DNA from: Bradyrhizobium sp. | Lineage (GTDB): Bacteria > Pseudomonadota > Alphaproteobacteria > Rhizobiales > Xanthobacteraceae | Assembly (NCBI RefSeq): GCF_022844465.1 | Contig: NZ_JALHLP010000003.1 | Span: forward strand, 124,001-188,000 | DNA length: 64,000 bases | Direction of reading: 5' to 3' | Shown here: positions 48,426 to 57,254 of the stretch, piece after piece | Numbering within the stretch: the first letter of the stretch is position 1 | Layout: every line of letters begins with the position of its first letter | Program-made: the position numbers and the translations under genes | Notes under the pieces: generated by a model | What the model saw: the letters and a program-made list of their open reading frames with translations, nothing else | Database searches by the model: none | Told to the model about the DNA's origin: nothing

Positions 48426-50014
48426 AGTCCCGCGCACGCGAGAAGTGGCGGCCATCGCTGGGCCTGGTTATTTCTGTTGCGTTCGCCTCTGTGGCGATGC
48501 TGCCTCTGGTCGGGCTGTTCTTCTTCCGCCTCTATGACAACCAGCTCATCCACCAGACCGAAGCCGAACTGGTCGCGCAAGGCCGCGTGCTGGCTGCGGT
48601 CTACGCGCGAGACGTCGAGGCCCGCCTCGGCAACGGAATTGCGCTTGGCGCCGAAATTCGACCGGAGTCGCGACCCGATCACGAAGACCAAATGACACCG
48701 ATCCGGCCCGCGCTCGATCTCGCCGCCGACGGCGACCTGCTGCGGCGCCGGCCAAACGCGCTTCCGGCGACGACACCGGCGTCGCCAACCTATGTCGAGA
48801 TCGGCACGAAGCTGATGCCGATCGTTCTGGAAACGCAGAAAGTCACGCTGGCCGGCTTCCGGATCCTCGATCCCCGCGGTGTCGTGATCGCCGGTCGCGA
48901 CGAGGTCGGCCAATCGCTTGCCCACATCGAGGAAGTCGCCACGGCGCTGCAAGGCGAATACCGGGCGGTTTTGCGAACCCGCAAGCCCGACAAGCCACCG
49001 CCTCCGATCTACTCGGTGAGCCGCGGCGTTGGCGTCCACGTTTTTTCGGCGATGCCCGTCATCGTCGGCAACCGGGTGGCAGGCGTCGTCTACACGTCGA
49101 GGACGCCGAGCAACATCTTCGCACATCTCTATCAGGAGCGAGGCAAATTCATCCTGGCGGGGCTGGCCGTCGTTCTCGCGACCGTCATCATCGGCCTGAT
49201 TTTCTCCCGAACCATCACCCGCCCGATGCACGAACTGGTCGATCGCGCAGCCCGCATCGGCCGCGGCGACCGCAACGCGTTTCAGCCGCTTGCCCATTAT
49301 GGCACCCGCGAATTCGCCCAGCTTTCGCACAGCTTCCTCGATATGGCGGAGCAACTGTCGCGGCGATCCGACTACATCGCAACGTTCTCTGCCCACCTCA
49401 CTCATGAGCTGAAGTCGCCGCTGACATCGATCAAGGGCGCCGCCGAATTGCTTCTGGATTCGCTACAGGGCCCGTCCGACAATCTCTCCCGCATGGAGCA
49501 GAAGAACTTCGTCTCGAACATACTGAGCGACACCGGACGGCTCGAGGTCATGACCCAGCGCCTGCGCGAACTGGCGCGTGCCGAAGCCGCGCCGCTGAAC
49601 GAGCATACCGAATTGTCAGACGTGATCGGTGGATTGAAGAGCCGGTTCCCGACACGCGCAATCGAAGAGGCAGGCGCCCTCGATCGCTCGATCGGCATGT
49701 CCGGGGAGAAAGCCTTGATCGTGCTGTCGCATCTTACCGACAATGCCATCCGACACAATGCAAAGCGGGTGCGGTTGGAAGCGGTCGAAGAGAACTCTAC
49801 CATCAAGGTGACGGTCAGCAACGACGGCGATCCGATATCCGAATCGAACCGTGAGAAGATTTTCGATGCCTTCTTCACCACCCGCCGCGACACCGGCGGT
49901 ACCGGGATGGGTCTCGCGATCGCCCAGGCCGTGATGACCAGTCACGGCGGATCGATCCGGCTGTTGTCGTCCAAGCAGGGCGTCGCGTTCGAACTCCGGT
50001 TTCCGGTCGTTTGA
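48422..50014 (+). CDS. Membrane sensor histidine kinase
   Basis: A 530-residue kinase. TM1 lies at about 12-36 (SLGLVISVAFASVAMLPLVG), a periplasmic domain of about 200 residues follows with YSVSRGVGVHVFSAMPV, then TM2 at about 240-262, a HAMP linker (TRPMHELVDRAARIGRGDR), a HisKA box HLTHELKSPLTSIKG with the phospho-His, and HATPase motifs DNAIRHNAK and GGTGMGLAIAQ. The CreC-like periplasmic sensor suggests a small-molecule or envelope signal. It overlaps the regulator by 4 nt. The gene converges with the thiolase. Confidence 0.92.
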   Translation: MKSRAREKWRPSLGLVISVAFASVAMLPLVGLFFFRLYDNQLIHQTEAELVAQGRVLAAVYARDVEARLGNGIALGAEIRPESRPDHEDQMTPIRPALDLAADGDLLRRRPNALPATTPASPTYVEIGTKLMPIVLETQKVTLAGFRILDPRGVVIAGRDEVGQSLAHIEEVATALQGEYRAVLRTRKPDKPPPPIYSVSRGVGVHVFSAMPVIVGNRVAGVVYTSRTPSNIFAHLYQERGKFILAGLAVVLATVIIGLIFSRTITRPMHELVDRAARIGRGDRNAFQPLAHYGTREFAQLSHSFLDMAEQLSRRSDYIATFSAHLTHELKSPLTSIKGAAELLLDSLQGPSDNLSRMEQKNFVSNILSDTGRLEVMTQRLRELARAEAAPLNEHTELSDVIGGLKSRFPTRAIEEAGALDRSIGMSGEKALIVLSHLTDNAIRHNAKRVRLEAVEENSTIKVTVSNDGDPISESNREKIFDAFFTTRRDTGGTGMGLAIAQAVMTSHGGSIRLLSSKQGVAFELRFPVV

Positions 50015-50027
50015 CGAGTTCTCCTAG

Positions 50028-50130
50028 TGCGTTTTCAACCCAAGTGGAACCGGTTCGCGTCAAGAAGACGCGTCAAATCAAGAATCTAGAGCCCCGTTTC
50101 GATTCCATCGAAACGGAAAAGGCTCCTAGA
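50028..50130. repeat. GGAACCGGTTC-type intergenic repeat with terminal hairpin
   Basis: GCGTTTTCAACCCAAGTGG leads into AACCGGTTCGCG, then a hairpin with CCGTTTCGA (50094-50102) and TCGAAACGG (50108-50116) nested inside TCTAGAGCC and GGCTCCTAGA. It fills the space between the convergent kinase and thiolase genes and even overlaps the thiolase stop, so it can end transcripts from both sides. The same 5' part is repeated at 41.8 kb. Confidence 0.65.
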
Positions 50131-51358
50131 CTCTTTCGATGATGATTGCCGGCGCCATGCCGCCAGCGGCGCACATCGTCACCAGGCCACGCCTGAGATC
50201 GCGCCGCTCCAGCTCGTCGAGCAGAGTGCCAATCAGGATCGATCCGGTCGCGCCGATCGGATGGCCGAGCGCGATCGATCCACCATTGACGTTGACCTTG
50301 TCGCGGTCGAGCCTGAGATCCCGGATGAATTTTTCGGCGACGACCGCAAAGGCCTCATTGATCTCGAACAGGTCGATATCGTCGAGCGTGAGCCCCGCCT
50401 TGGTCAGCACCTTGCGGGCCGCGGGCACCGGCGCGTTCAGCATCAGGGTCGGAGAATCCCCCATGTTCGCCATTGCGACGACGCGAGCGCGCGGCTTCAA
50501 GCCGTGCGCCTTTGCGTAGCTCGGCGACGCCAGCAGAACGGCGGCCGCGCCATCGACGACGCCGGAGGAATTCCCGGCATGATGCACAAAGTTGATGTCG
50601 AGGTCGGGATACTGGTCCAGGATGAGTTTCCGATAGGTCGTACCCTTGTCGTCGAGCGCATAGTCCGCGATCGCCGGGAAGGCCGGCTTCAAGGCCGCGA
50701 GCCCTTCCAGCGTGGTCTGCGGCCGTGGATATTCCTCACGGTCGAGCGCCAGGCTACCGTCTTCGCGATAGACCGGCACCAGGCTCTTGTCGAAATGGCC
50801 GCCCTTGATGGCCGCCGCCGCCCGCTTCTGGCTTTCGAGGCCGAGTTCGTCGACGTCCCGCCGCATGATGCCTTCGAGGGTTGCCACCGCGTCGGCGCAG
50901 ACGCCCTGATGCGATTGCGGATGCCGGGCCCGCAGGCGAAGATTGCCGTTATCCATCAAGAACGGTCCCTCGCCGCGGCGGCCTTCCATCGACATCATCT
51001 CGGTACCGCCGGCGATCACCAGATCCTCGGAGCCCGACATGATCGCATTGGCTGCCATGTTGACGCTGGTGATCCCGGAGCCGCAGAACCGGTCCAGCGT
51101 CACGGCGCTGGCGCGCACGTCATAGCCGGCGTCGAGCGCCGACATCCGGCCCAGATCGCCGCTTTGCTGGCCGCGCTGTGAACTGGTACCCCAGATGATG
51201 TCATCGACGTCAGCGGTATTTATGCCCGAGCGATCGGCCAGCGCGCGCAATACCGTTGCGCCGAGTTGCTGCGGGTGAATGCCCGACAGGGCGCCCTTGC
51301 CTGCCTTGCCGATGCCCCGAGGTGTCCTGCAAGCGTCGATGATCAGCGCGTCAACCAT
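50126..51358 (-). CDS. Thiolase (acetyl-CoA acetyltransferase family)
   Basis: A 410-residue thiolase with the full catalytic set: DRFCGSGITSV with the acylated Cys (about 91), FEINEAFAVVAEKF with its Asn-Glu-Ala motif, GGSIALGHPIGATG with His, and TMCAAGGMAPA with the second Cys. It cleaves or makes 3-oxoacyl-CoA in the cytosol. It is the last gene of the minus-strand operon, after a CitE-like lyase, MaoC, crotonase and CoA-transferase, as expected for the final thiolytic step of a ring-derived acyl-CoA pathway. Start ATG 51358 (MVDALIIDA). Confidence 0.93.
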   Translation of the reverse strand: MVDALIIDACRTPRGIGKAGKGALSGIHPQQLGATVLRALADRSGINTADVDDIIWGTSSQRGQQSGDLGRMSALDAGYDVRASAVTLDRFCGSGITSVNMAANAIMSGSEDLVIAGGTEMMSMEGRRGEGPFLMDNGNLRLRARHPQSHQGVCADAVATLEGIMRRDVDELGLESQKRAAAAIKGGHFDKSLVPVYREDGSLALDREEYPRPQTTLEGLAALKPAFPAIADYALDDKGTTYRKLILDQYPDLDINFVHHAGNSSGVVDGAAAVLLASPSYAKAHGLKPRARVVAMANMGDSPTLMLNAPVPAARKVLTKAGLTLDDIDLFEINEAFAVVAEKFIRDLRLDRDKVNVNGGSIALGHPIGATGSILIGTLLDELERRDLRRGLVTMCAAGGMAPAIIIERV

Positions 51359-51413
51359 GGTGTTTCCCCAAGTTTGTTGATTGGCTGCATTTGCTGCCGA
51401 TCAAGCTGCAAAG

Positions 51414-52286
51414 TCAAATACCTGCTTCGTATCGTCCCCGCAGGGCCAAAATCTTCTCGGCCGCGCGCAAATGCGGCTTGTCGATCATCTTGCCGTCGAT
51501 CTTGACGACGCCAGAAGTCGGATTGTCGCTGAATGCCTTGACCACCTTCTCCGACCAGGCGATTTCCCCGTCCGTCGGCGCAAAGGCGGCATTGACGACG
51601 TCGACATGCTTGGGATGGATCACCGCCTTGGCGAGAAAGCCATCTTGACGCGCGGCGATCGCCTCTTCCCGGAGCGCGTCGAGATCGTTGATATCGGTCG
51701 CGATGGTGTCGATGGCGACGACGCCGGCCGCGGCCGCGCTGATCAGGCAGAGATCGCGCGCCAGCAGGAATGGCCCGCGGTAACTTCCACCGCTCCGGTT
51801 CCTCGACGCCCCCAGCGAGGCCGCGAGATCCTCCGCGCCCCACATCATGCCCCACAGCCGCGGGCTCATATTCTCGAAGTCCAGCAGCTTGAGAACCGCT
51901 CTTGCCGTCTCCGTCGCCACGGTGACGATGCGCGTCGCGCCCGGTTCGATTCCGGCGGCGGCCTCGAAGGCGTCAAGATACAGCGACAAGCGGTTGACGT
52001 CAGTGGCGCCGGCGCACTTTGGCAGCACGATGCCGTCGGGCCGGCCCGGCATCACGGCTGCAAGGTCTCCCAGTGTCATACCGGTGTCGAGCGCGTTGAC
52101 GCGAACATAGATCTTCTGGCCTGGATTCCGCGCGGCGAGCATCTCGCGTACGGTGGGTCGCGCACCGGCTTTCTCATCCGGCGCAATCGAATCCTCGAGA
52201 TCGAGGATCAGCGCGTCGGCCGCGGTCTTCTTCGCGTTCTCGAACTTGCGCGGGCTGTCGCCGGGAACGAACAGGAACGATCGCAT
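51414..52286 (-). CDS. CitE/HpcH-HpaI family CoA-ester lyase
   Basis: A 290-residue TIM-barrel lyase. MRSFLFVPGDSPRKFENA is the usual N-terminus, LILDLEDSIAPDEK holds the metal ligands, RVNALDTG and VLPKCAGATDVNRL follow, and GMMWGAEDLAASLG is the CoA-binding region. Members split or form malyl-, citramalyl- or similar 3-hydroxyacyl-CoA esters using Mg2+. Its start is 4 nt downstream of the MaoC stop, so they are co-translated. Together they would hydrate an enoyl-CoA and then cleave the product. Confidence 0.9.
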   Translation of the reverse strand: MRSFLFVPGDSPRKFENAKKTAADALILDLEDSIAPDEKAGARPTVREMLAARNPGQKIYVRVNALDTGMTLGDLAAVMPGRPDGIVLPKCAGATDVNRLSLYLDAFEAAAGIEPGATRIVTVATETARAVLKLLDFENMSPRLWGMMWGAEDLAASLGASRNRSGGSYRGPFLLARDLCLISAAAAGVVAIDTIATDINDLDALREEAIAARQDGFLAKAVIHPKHVDVVNAAFAPTDGEIAWSEKVVKAFSDNPTSGVVKIDGKMIDKPHLRAAEKILALRGRYEAGI

Positions 52287-52290
52287 GGGC

Positions 52291-52746
52291 TCACGCCTTC
52301 GGTTTGCAGTGCATCAACCCGGTGCGGCGGCAACTCGCCACCACCTCGCCGCGCTGATTGGTCATGGTGTGCTCGAACTCGACAATGCCCTGGTTCGGAC
52401 GTGAATTGCTGACGCGCTTGGCGATAATCCTGGTGTGCGCCTTCAGCGTGTCGCCATGGAACACGGGCTTCGGAAATTTCACGTCGGTCATGCCGAGATT
52501 GCCGATGGTCGTGCCGAGGGTCGTGTCGTAGACGCTCATACCGATCATGATGCCAAGCGTATAGATGCTGTTGAACAGCCGCTGGCCGAACTCGGTGTTC
52601 TCGGAGAAGTGCGCGTCGATATGCAGCGGCTGCGGGTTCATCGTCAGCAGGCTGAACAGCGTGTTGTCCATCTCGGTGACGGTGCGGCTGAACTCATGGT
52701 GGAACTCGCGACCGACCTCGAACTCCTCGAAATACAGACCTGCCAT
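52291..52746 (-). CDS. MaoC family dehydratase (mesaconyl-CoA hydratase-like)
   Basis: A 151-residue hot-dog-fold protein. LYFEEFEVGREFHHEFSRTV, then MDNTLFSLLTMNPQPLHIDAHF carries the hydratase motif with Asn and His (NPQPLHID), and FPKPVFHGDTL follows. It adds water to an enoyl-CoA with R-type stereochemistry in the cytosol. ATG 52746 overlaps the stop of the crotonase by 1 nt. The pairing with a CitE-like lyase resembles mesaconyl-C4-CoA or citramalyl-CoA chemistry, but the actual acid is unknown. Confidence 0.88.
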   Translation of the reverse strand: MAGLYFEEFEVGREFHHEFSRTVTEMDNTLFSLLTMNPQPLHIDAHFSENTEFGQRLFNSIYTLGIMIGMSVYDTTLGTTIGNLGMTDVKFPKPVFHGDTLKAHTRIIAKRVSNSRPNQGIVEFEHTMTNQRGEVVASCRRTGLMHCKPKA

Positions 52747-53522
52747 CAGCGTCCCCGGTAGTTGGGCGTCCGCTTCTCGACGAACGCATTCAGCCCTTCC
52801 TGACAATCCTCCGTCGTCGCGACAAGCGCGAAGCTCTCGGCCGCGTTTTCGACCGAGCGGCGATAGTCGGCATCGACCGCGCGCATGAAAGCATCCCGGC
52901 CGATCTTCATGACGATCGGCGATTTGGCGGCTAGCCTGGCCGCGATCTGGCGCGCCCGGATAAGCGCGGTTCCCTTCGGAACGACCTCGCTGAGCAGACC
53001 CATGCGAAAGGCGGTCGCGGCATCGAAAGGCTCGCCCAGGAACAGCGGCCCGAACGCCCGGTGTTTTCCGACCAGCCGCGGCAGTTGCACGAAATGGATC
53101 GCCGGAATCAACCCCACGTCGATCTCGGGATAGCCGAAGGTCGAGGCGTCGCCGGCGACGATCATGTCGCAGGAGATCGCGATCGTCATGCCGCCGGCCC
53201 GAACCGCGCCGTCCACGGCGGCGATCGTCGGCTTGCCCATGCGGTACTGGATATCGTTGAGCGCAAAATACAGTCGCTCGAGGAACTTCTTGGTCTCGAT
53301 CCCGGGTTTGCCGCGGACGATATCCAGGTCGAGCCCAGCGCAGAACACCTTATTGGCGCTGCCGATGACCACCGCGCGTACCGCCTCGTCGTCGCGCGCC
53401 TTCGCCAGCGCCACCAGCAGTGCATCGATCAACGGCATGCTCAGCGCGTTGACCGGCGGGCGGTCCAGCATGATCTCGGCGAGATTGCCTCGGATGGAGT
53501 AGCCAACGAGGTCTCCGCTCAT
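52746..53522 (-). CDS. Enoyl-CoA hydratase/isomerase (crotonase) family protein
   Basis: A 258-residue crotonase. LDRPPVNALSM, SANKVFCAGLDLD (first oxyanion-hole strand) and VRAGGMTIAISCD (second) are intact. As in the 19.6-kb paralogue, one of the two hydratase glutamates is replaced (Thr after GGM), and YPEIDVGL keeps the other. It could be an isomerase, ring hydrolase or hydratase. It overlaps the CoA-transferase by 4 nt and MaoC by 1 nt, which shows strict coupling within the operon. Confidence 0.87.
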   Translation of the reverse strand: MSGDLVGYSIRGNLAEIMLDRPPVNALSMPLIDALLVALAKARDDEAVRAVVIGSANKVFCAGLDLDIVRGKPGIETKKFLERLYFALNDIQYRMGKPTIAAVDGAVRAGGMTIAISCDMIVAGDASTFGYPEIDVGLIPAIHFVQLPRLVGKHRAFGPLFLGEPFDAATAFRMGLLSEVVPKGTALIRARQIAARLAAKSPIVMKIGRDAFMRAVDADYRRSVENAAESFALVATTEDCQEGLNAFVEKRTPNYRGR

Positions 53523-54733
53523 GTCCCGCCTCCCCTCGCCTGCCGTACGGCGCCGGACCCGATCAGTTCATCGATGGTGGCGCGGTCCAGCCCGGCTTCA
53601 ACGAGAATCGCTGTGCTGTCCTGACCAATGTCTGGCGCTGGGAAAAGTTCGTCCTCCGAAAGACTTGCAATACCCGGCGTCCGCGGCGAGTAAACCGGAC
53701 CCACGCCCGGCGTGTCCTGGCAAACCACCGCCCGCGTTGCTTCGACATGGACGTTGCGCAGCCATTCACCGGGATTGAGGATTCGTTCCGCGATGAGATC
53801 GGCGGCATGCAGGCGCGAAAGCCAGGCGTCCGTCGGCTGGGTCAGGAACGCCTCACGCAGTTGGGGGATCAGCGCATCCGCGGCATCCGCGCGCCGGGCA
53901 AAATCGGCAAACCGCGGGTCACCGGCGAGGTCGTCGCGGCCGATCGCCACGCACAGGCGCTTGTATTGCGGCTCGTTCACCAGCGTTACCATCATCCAGC
54001 CGTCGGCGGTCTGATACGAGCCTGCCGGAACATTGAGGGCGCGCGGCGCCCCGCCCTCCAGAAGATGCTCGGCCACCTTGTGGCCCAGCAGCGCCGAGGT
54101 CGATTGACAGAGGTTGACGTCGATCCAGCGCCCGGTGCCTGTGGTTGCGCGCGAGAACAACGTCGTCGCGATGGCCTGGAAGGCGTAGACGCCGGTGACG
54201 ACGTCGGAGATCGTGGTGCCGACCCGGTGCGGGGTCCCGTCATTGCCGACATTGATCGACACCAGGCCGGAAAATGCCTGCGCCACCGAATCCGAGCCCG
54301 GCCGCTTCGCGTAGGGGCCGCTTTGTCCAAACGCGCTGACCGAAAGGTAGATCAGGCCAGGATTGTCACGGGAAAGATCTTCGTAACCGATCCCGAGTCG
54401 CGCGGCGACACCAGGTCTGAAGCCTTCGATCAGGACGTCGCATGCCTTCGCCAACCGCCGGGCGACGGCAATGCCGTCCTTGTGCTTCATATCCAGGCAA
54501 AGGCTGCGCTTGCCGCGGTTGTAGACCGCCGACAGCGCGGTATGGCTCCCATAGGTGGTGCCGAGATAGCGGGACCAGTCTCCCTCCGGCGGTTCGACCT
54601 TGATGACCTCGGCCCCATACACGCCGAGCAGCATCGCACAATAGGGCGAGGCGATGCCCTGCCCGAAGTCCAGCACGCGCACGCCGCGATACGGCGCCTC
54701 GTGCGTCGGCGTCAGCTTGCCTTCCATCGCCAT
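53519..54733 (-). CDS. Family III CoA-transferase (CaiB/BaiF)
   Basis: A 404-residue protein. GVRVLDFGQGIASPYCAMLLG, split as VLDFGQGIASPY and YGAEVIKVE, NRGKRSLCLDMK, LIEGFRPGVAARLG and KRPGSDSVAQAFSG with the catalytic Asp are present. It activates an acid by CoA transfer, early in the pathway or when the AMP-ligase does not act. It follows livF by 24 nt. Start ATG 54733 or 54727. It is the first catabolic gene after the transporter genes in this operon, so the transported compound or a metabolite is its probable substrate. Confidence 0.9.
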   Translation of the reverse strand: MAMEGKLTPTHEAPYRGVRVLDFGQGIASPYCAMLLGVYGAEVIKVEPPEGDWSRYLGTTYGSHTALSAVYNRGKRSLCLDMKHKDGIAVARRLAKACDVLIEGFRPGVAARLGIGYEDLSRDNPGLIYLSVSAFGQSGPYAKRPGSDSVAQAFSGLVSINVGNDGTPHRVGTTISDVVTGVYAFQAIATTLFSRATTGTGRWIDVNLCQSTSALLGHKVAEHLLEGGAPRALNVPAGSYQTADGWMMVTLVNEPQYKRLCVAIGRDDLAGDPRFADFARRADAADALIPQLREAFLTQPTDAWLSRLHAADLIAERILNPGEWLRNVHVEATRAVVCQDTPGVGPVYSPRTPGIASLSEDELFPAPDIGQDSTAILVEAGLDRATIDELIGSGAVRQARGGGT

Positions 54734-54757
54734 TTCTTCACCGGACTAGGTCGGAAG

Positions 54758-55474
54758 CTACAGCGCGAGGTAGCGCTGCCTGATATTGTCGTTGGCCTTC
54801 AACTCGTCGATACCGGATGTGTACACGATCTGGCCCTTGTCGATAACCGTCGCGTGGCTCGCCAGCCCCAGGCAGAAATGCATGTTCTGCTCGGCGATCA
54901 GAACCGTGGCGCCGGTGCCGCGGAGCTGGCGAAGCAATTCGCCGATCCGCTGCACGATGATCGGCGCCAGCCCCTCGCTCGGCTCGTCCAGCAGCAGTAG
55001 CGCGGGATTGCCCATCAGCGTGCGCGCGATCGCCAGCATCTGCTGTTCGCCGCCCGATAGGCGTCCCGCGATCCGGTAGCGCAGCGGCTCCAGCAGCGGG
55101 AACACGTCAAAGATCCGCCGGATCGACCATTCGTCCTCGCCATTCGGCCCTTTCTTGGCGCCGATCACCAGATTGTCTTCTACCGTGTGCTCCGGGAAGA
55201 CCTGGCGGTCCTCCGGCACGTATCCAAGTCCGGCACGGGCGATGTGGTGCGGCCTGAGCCCGGAAACCACGCGACCCGCCAAAGTGACCTTGCCGCGGCG
55301 CGCGGGAGCTAGGCCCATGATCGCCTTCATGGTGGTCGACTTGCCGGCGCCGTTGCGGCCGAGCAACGCCATCGTCTCGCCCTGGCGCACCGACAGGCCC
55401 ACGCCGAACAGGATCTGGCTGGTGCCGTAATAGACGTCGAGGTCCTCGACCTGCACGACCGGCTGCCCGCTCAT
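54758..55474 (-). CDS. livF: Branched-chain amino acid-type ABC transporter ATP-binding protein (LivF)
   Basis: A 238-residue ATPase. Walker A LGRNGAGKSTT, signature LSGGEQQM and Walker B LLLLDEPSEGL are intact; GLGYVPEDRQVF is the Q-loop region typical of LivF. It powers an importer that takes up aromatic or branched acids in many soil bacteria. ATG 55474 overlaps the livG stop by 4 nt. It lies in the order livK-H-M-G-F and is followed by catabolic genes, so the transporter is dedicated to that pathway. Confidence 0.93.
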   Translation of the reverse strand: MSGQPVVQVEDLDVYYGTSQILFGVGLSVRQGETMALLGRNGAGKSTTMKAIMGLAPARRGKVTLAGRVVSGLRPHHIARAGLGYVPEDRQVFPEHTVEDNLVIGAKKGPNGEDEWSIRRIFDVFPLLEPLRYRIAGRLSGGEQQMLAIARTLMGNPALLLLDEPSEGLAPIIVQRIGELLRQLRGTGATVLIAEQNMHFCLGLASHATVIDKGQIVYTSGIDELKANDNIRQRYLAL

Positions 55475-56229
55475 ATCGCAGCCCCGGCGTGATGTTCGGT
55501 GCCGAGATAGGCCTCGATCACGGCCTCGTTTCGTCGGATCGCATCCGGTTTTCCGGTTGCGAGAATGCGGCCGTAGCACAGCACGACGATCTCAGGCGCG
55601 ATCTTGAACACGATATCCATGTCGTGCTCGATGAACACCACCGTGATCTTCTGCGTCTCCCACAGCTCCTTCACCTTGTCGATCATCCGCCAGCGCTCCT
55701 CGGTGCCCATGCCGGCGGTCGGCTCGTCGAGCAGCAGCACCTTGGGATCGAGCACCAGCGCCAGCGCAATATCGAGCAGCTTCTGGTCGCCATGCGACAG
55801 CGTCGCCGCAGTCCGGTCGCGCTTTCCTGACAGGCCCAGCAATTCCATCGTGTGCTCGGCGCGGTCGCGGGTCTCGGCCAACGGGAAGCGGCGATGCAAT
55901 ACGCTGGCGCGGCGCTGGTCGGCGCAGACCGCGGCGAGCAAGGTCTCATGCACCGTCAGCGATGGAAAGATGCTCGCGACCTGGAACGCCCGCCCGATGC
56001 CGTGGCGCACGATCTCGGGCGGTGACTTTCCGGCCAAGTCCACGCCGTTGAGCAAGATCTGCCCGGAATCAGGCGCCAGCGCGCCGGTGATCAGGTTGAA
56101 GAATGTGCTCTTGCCGGCGCCGTTGGGGCCGATCACAGCGGTGAGCGAGCCCTCGGCGAAGTCAAGCGTGACGTTATCCGTCGCCTTGACACCGCCAAAT
56201 GCCTTGGAAAGTCCGCGGATCTCCAGCAT
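55471..56229 (-). CDS. livG: Branched-chain amino acid-type ABC transporter ATP-binding protein (LivG)
   Basis: A 252-residue ATPase. Walker A IGPNGAGKST, signature LSHGDQKLL (a common LivG variant) and Walker B VLLLDEPTAGM are present; GIGRAFQVASIFPSLTV carries the Q loop, and FIEHDMDIVF the switch His. ATG 56229 starts MLEIRGLSKAF, 2 nt after the livM stop. It partners LivF. Confidence 0.93.
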   Translation of the reverse strand: MLEIRGLSKAFGGVKATDNVTLDFAEGSLTAVIGPNGAGKSTFFNLITGALAPDSGQILLNGVDLAGKSPPEIVRHGIGRAFQVASIFPSLTVHETLLAAVCADQRRASVLHRRFPLAETRDRAEHTMELLGLSGKRDRTAATLSHGDQKLLDIALALVLDPKVLLLDEPTAGMGTEERWRMIDKVKELWETQKITVVFIEHDMDIVFKIAPEIVVLCYGRILATGKPDAIRRNEAVIEAYLGTEHHAGAAI

Positions 56230-56231
56230 GG

Positions 56232-57254
56232 CTAACCACGCTCCGCAGGGCCGCTGCGGCGCTGCGCATACCATTCGACCGCGAAATCCATCAGGCCCTT
56301 GCGCAGGCCGATGGCGAAGAACAGGATCACGATCCCCAGCACGATGCCGTAATACTCGGTCATCCGGGTCACGGTGTCGTTGAGGATCAACAGCAGCACG
56401 GTACCGACCATGGGTCCGAGGAATGTCGTCACGCCCCCGAGCATGTTGATGAAGATGCCCTCGCCTGAGATCGTCCAGTAGGCGAATTCGGGATAGGCGC
56501 CCGACACGAACAGCGCCATGATGACGCCACCGGTCGAGGCGAACAACGCCGCCAGAACGAAGATGGTAAGCTTCGCCCGCCAGACGTCGATGCCGACAAA
56601 GCTGGCCCGGTTGGCGTTGTCGCGGATCATGCGCAAGGTGTAGCCGAACGGCGATTGCGCGATCTGGCGCATCAGCAGCAGCCCGGTCACCAGCAGCGCA
56701 CAACTCGTGATGTACAAATGCACGTGGTTGGTCAGATCGATGCCGAAAAAGGCCGGGCGCGGAATACCGCCGCGCAGCCCTTGGTCACCGCCGGTCAGCG
56801 ACACCCAGGACAGGATCGTGCTGTGGATCAGCATCTGGAACGCTAGCGTCACGAAGGCGAAGTAGATTTCCTTCAGTCTTACGCAGATCGCGCCGATCAC
56901 GGCGGCGACAATGGTGGTGATGACGAGCGTGGCGACAAATGCGACCGGCACCGGCACGCCGGTGCGTTGCATGATGAGGCCGAAGCTGTAGGCGCCGAGA
57001 CCGAAGAACATGCCGTGGCCAAACGAAACCATTCCGGTGAAGCCCACCAGCAGGTTCAGCGAGGTTGCGAACAATCCAAACGCCGAACACCGGATCACGA
57101 AGTCGAGCAGCGCCTTGCTGCCGATGAACATCGGCAGCATCGCCAGCACGAGGAAGGCAGCCAACGCGATCGATACGTCGAGATAGCGCCAGCGTTGCGG
57201 TCTGGCCTGGCTGCGCGGAACCATGGCGGCCCGTTCGGCCTGCAGTTCGGTCAT
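56232..57254 (-). CDS. livM: Branched-chain amino acid-type ABC transporter permease (LivM)
   Basis: A 340-residue permease with a hydrophilic N-terminus of about 30 residues and 9-10 hydrophobic segments. LNLLVGFTGMVSFGHGMFFGLGAYSFG has the LivM signature (split: GFTGMVSFGHG and GLGAYSFG), and RDNANRASFVGID is the cytoplasmic coupling loop. It overlaps livH by 4 nt (ATGA). Confidence 0.92.
   Translation of the reverse strand: MTELQAERAAMVPRSQARPQRWRYLDVSIALAAFLVLAMLPMFIGSKALLDFVIRCSAFGLFATSLNLLVGFTGMVSFGHGMFFGLGAYSFGLIMQRTGVPVPVAFVATLVITTIVAAVIGAICVRLKEIYFAFVTLAFQMLIHSTILSWVSLTGGDQGLRGGIPRPAFFGIDLTNHVHLYITSCALLVTGLLLMRQIAQSPFGYTLRMIRDNANRASFVGIDVWRAKLTIFVLAALFASTGGVIMALFVSGAYPEFAYWTISGEGIFINMLGGVTTFLGPMVGTVLLLILNDTVTRMTEYYGIVLGIVILFFAIGLRKGLMDFAVEWYAQRRSGPAERG

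Noticed and set aside
53747..55000. Long plus-strand frame of about 417 codons
   Set aside because: It runs antisense across the CoA-transferase and livF genes, both supported by motifs and overlaps.
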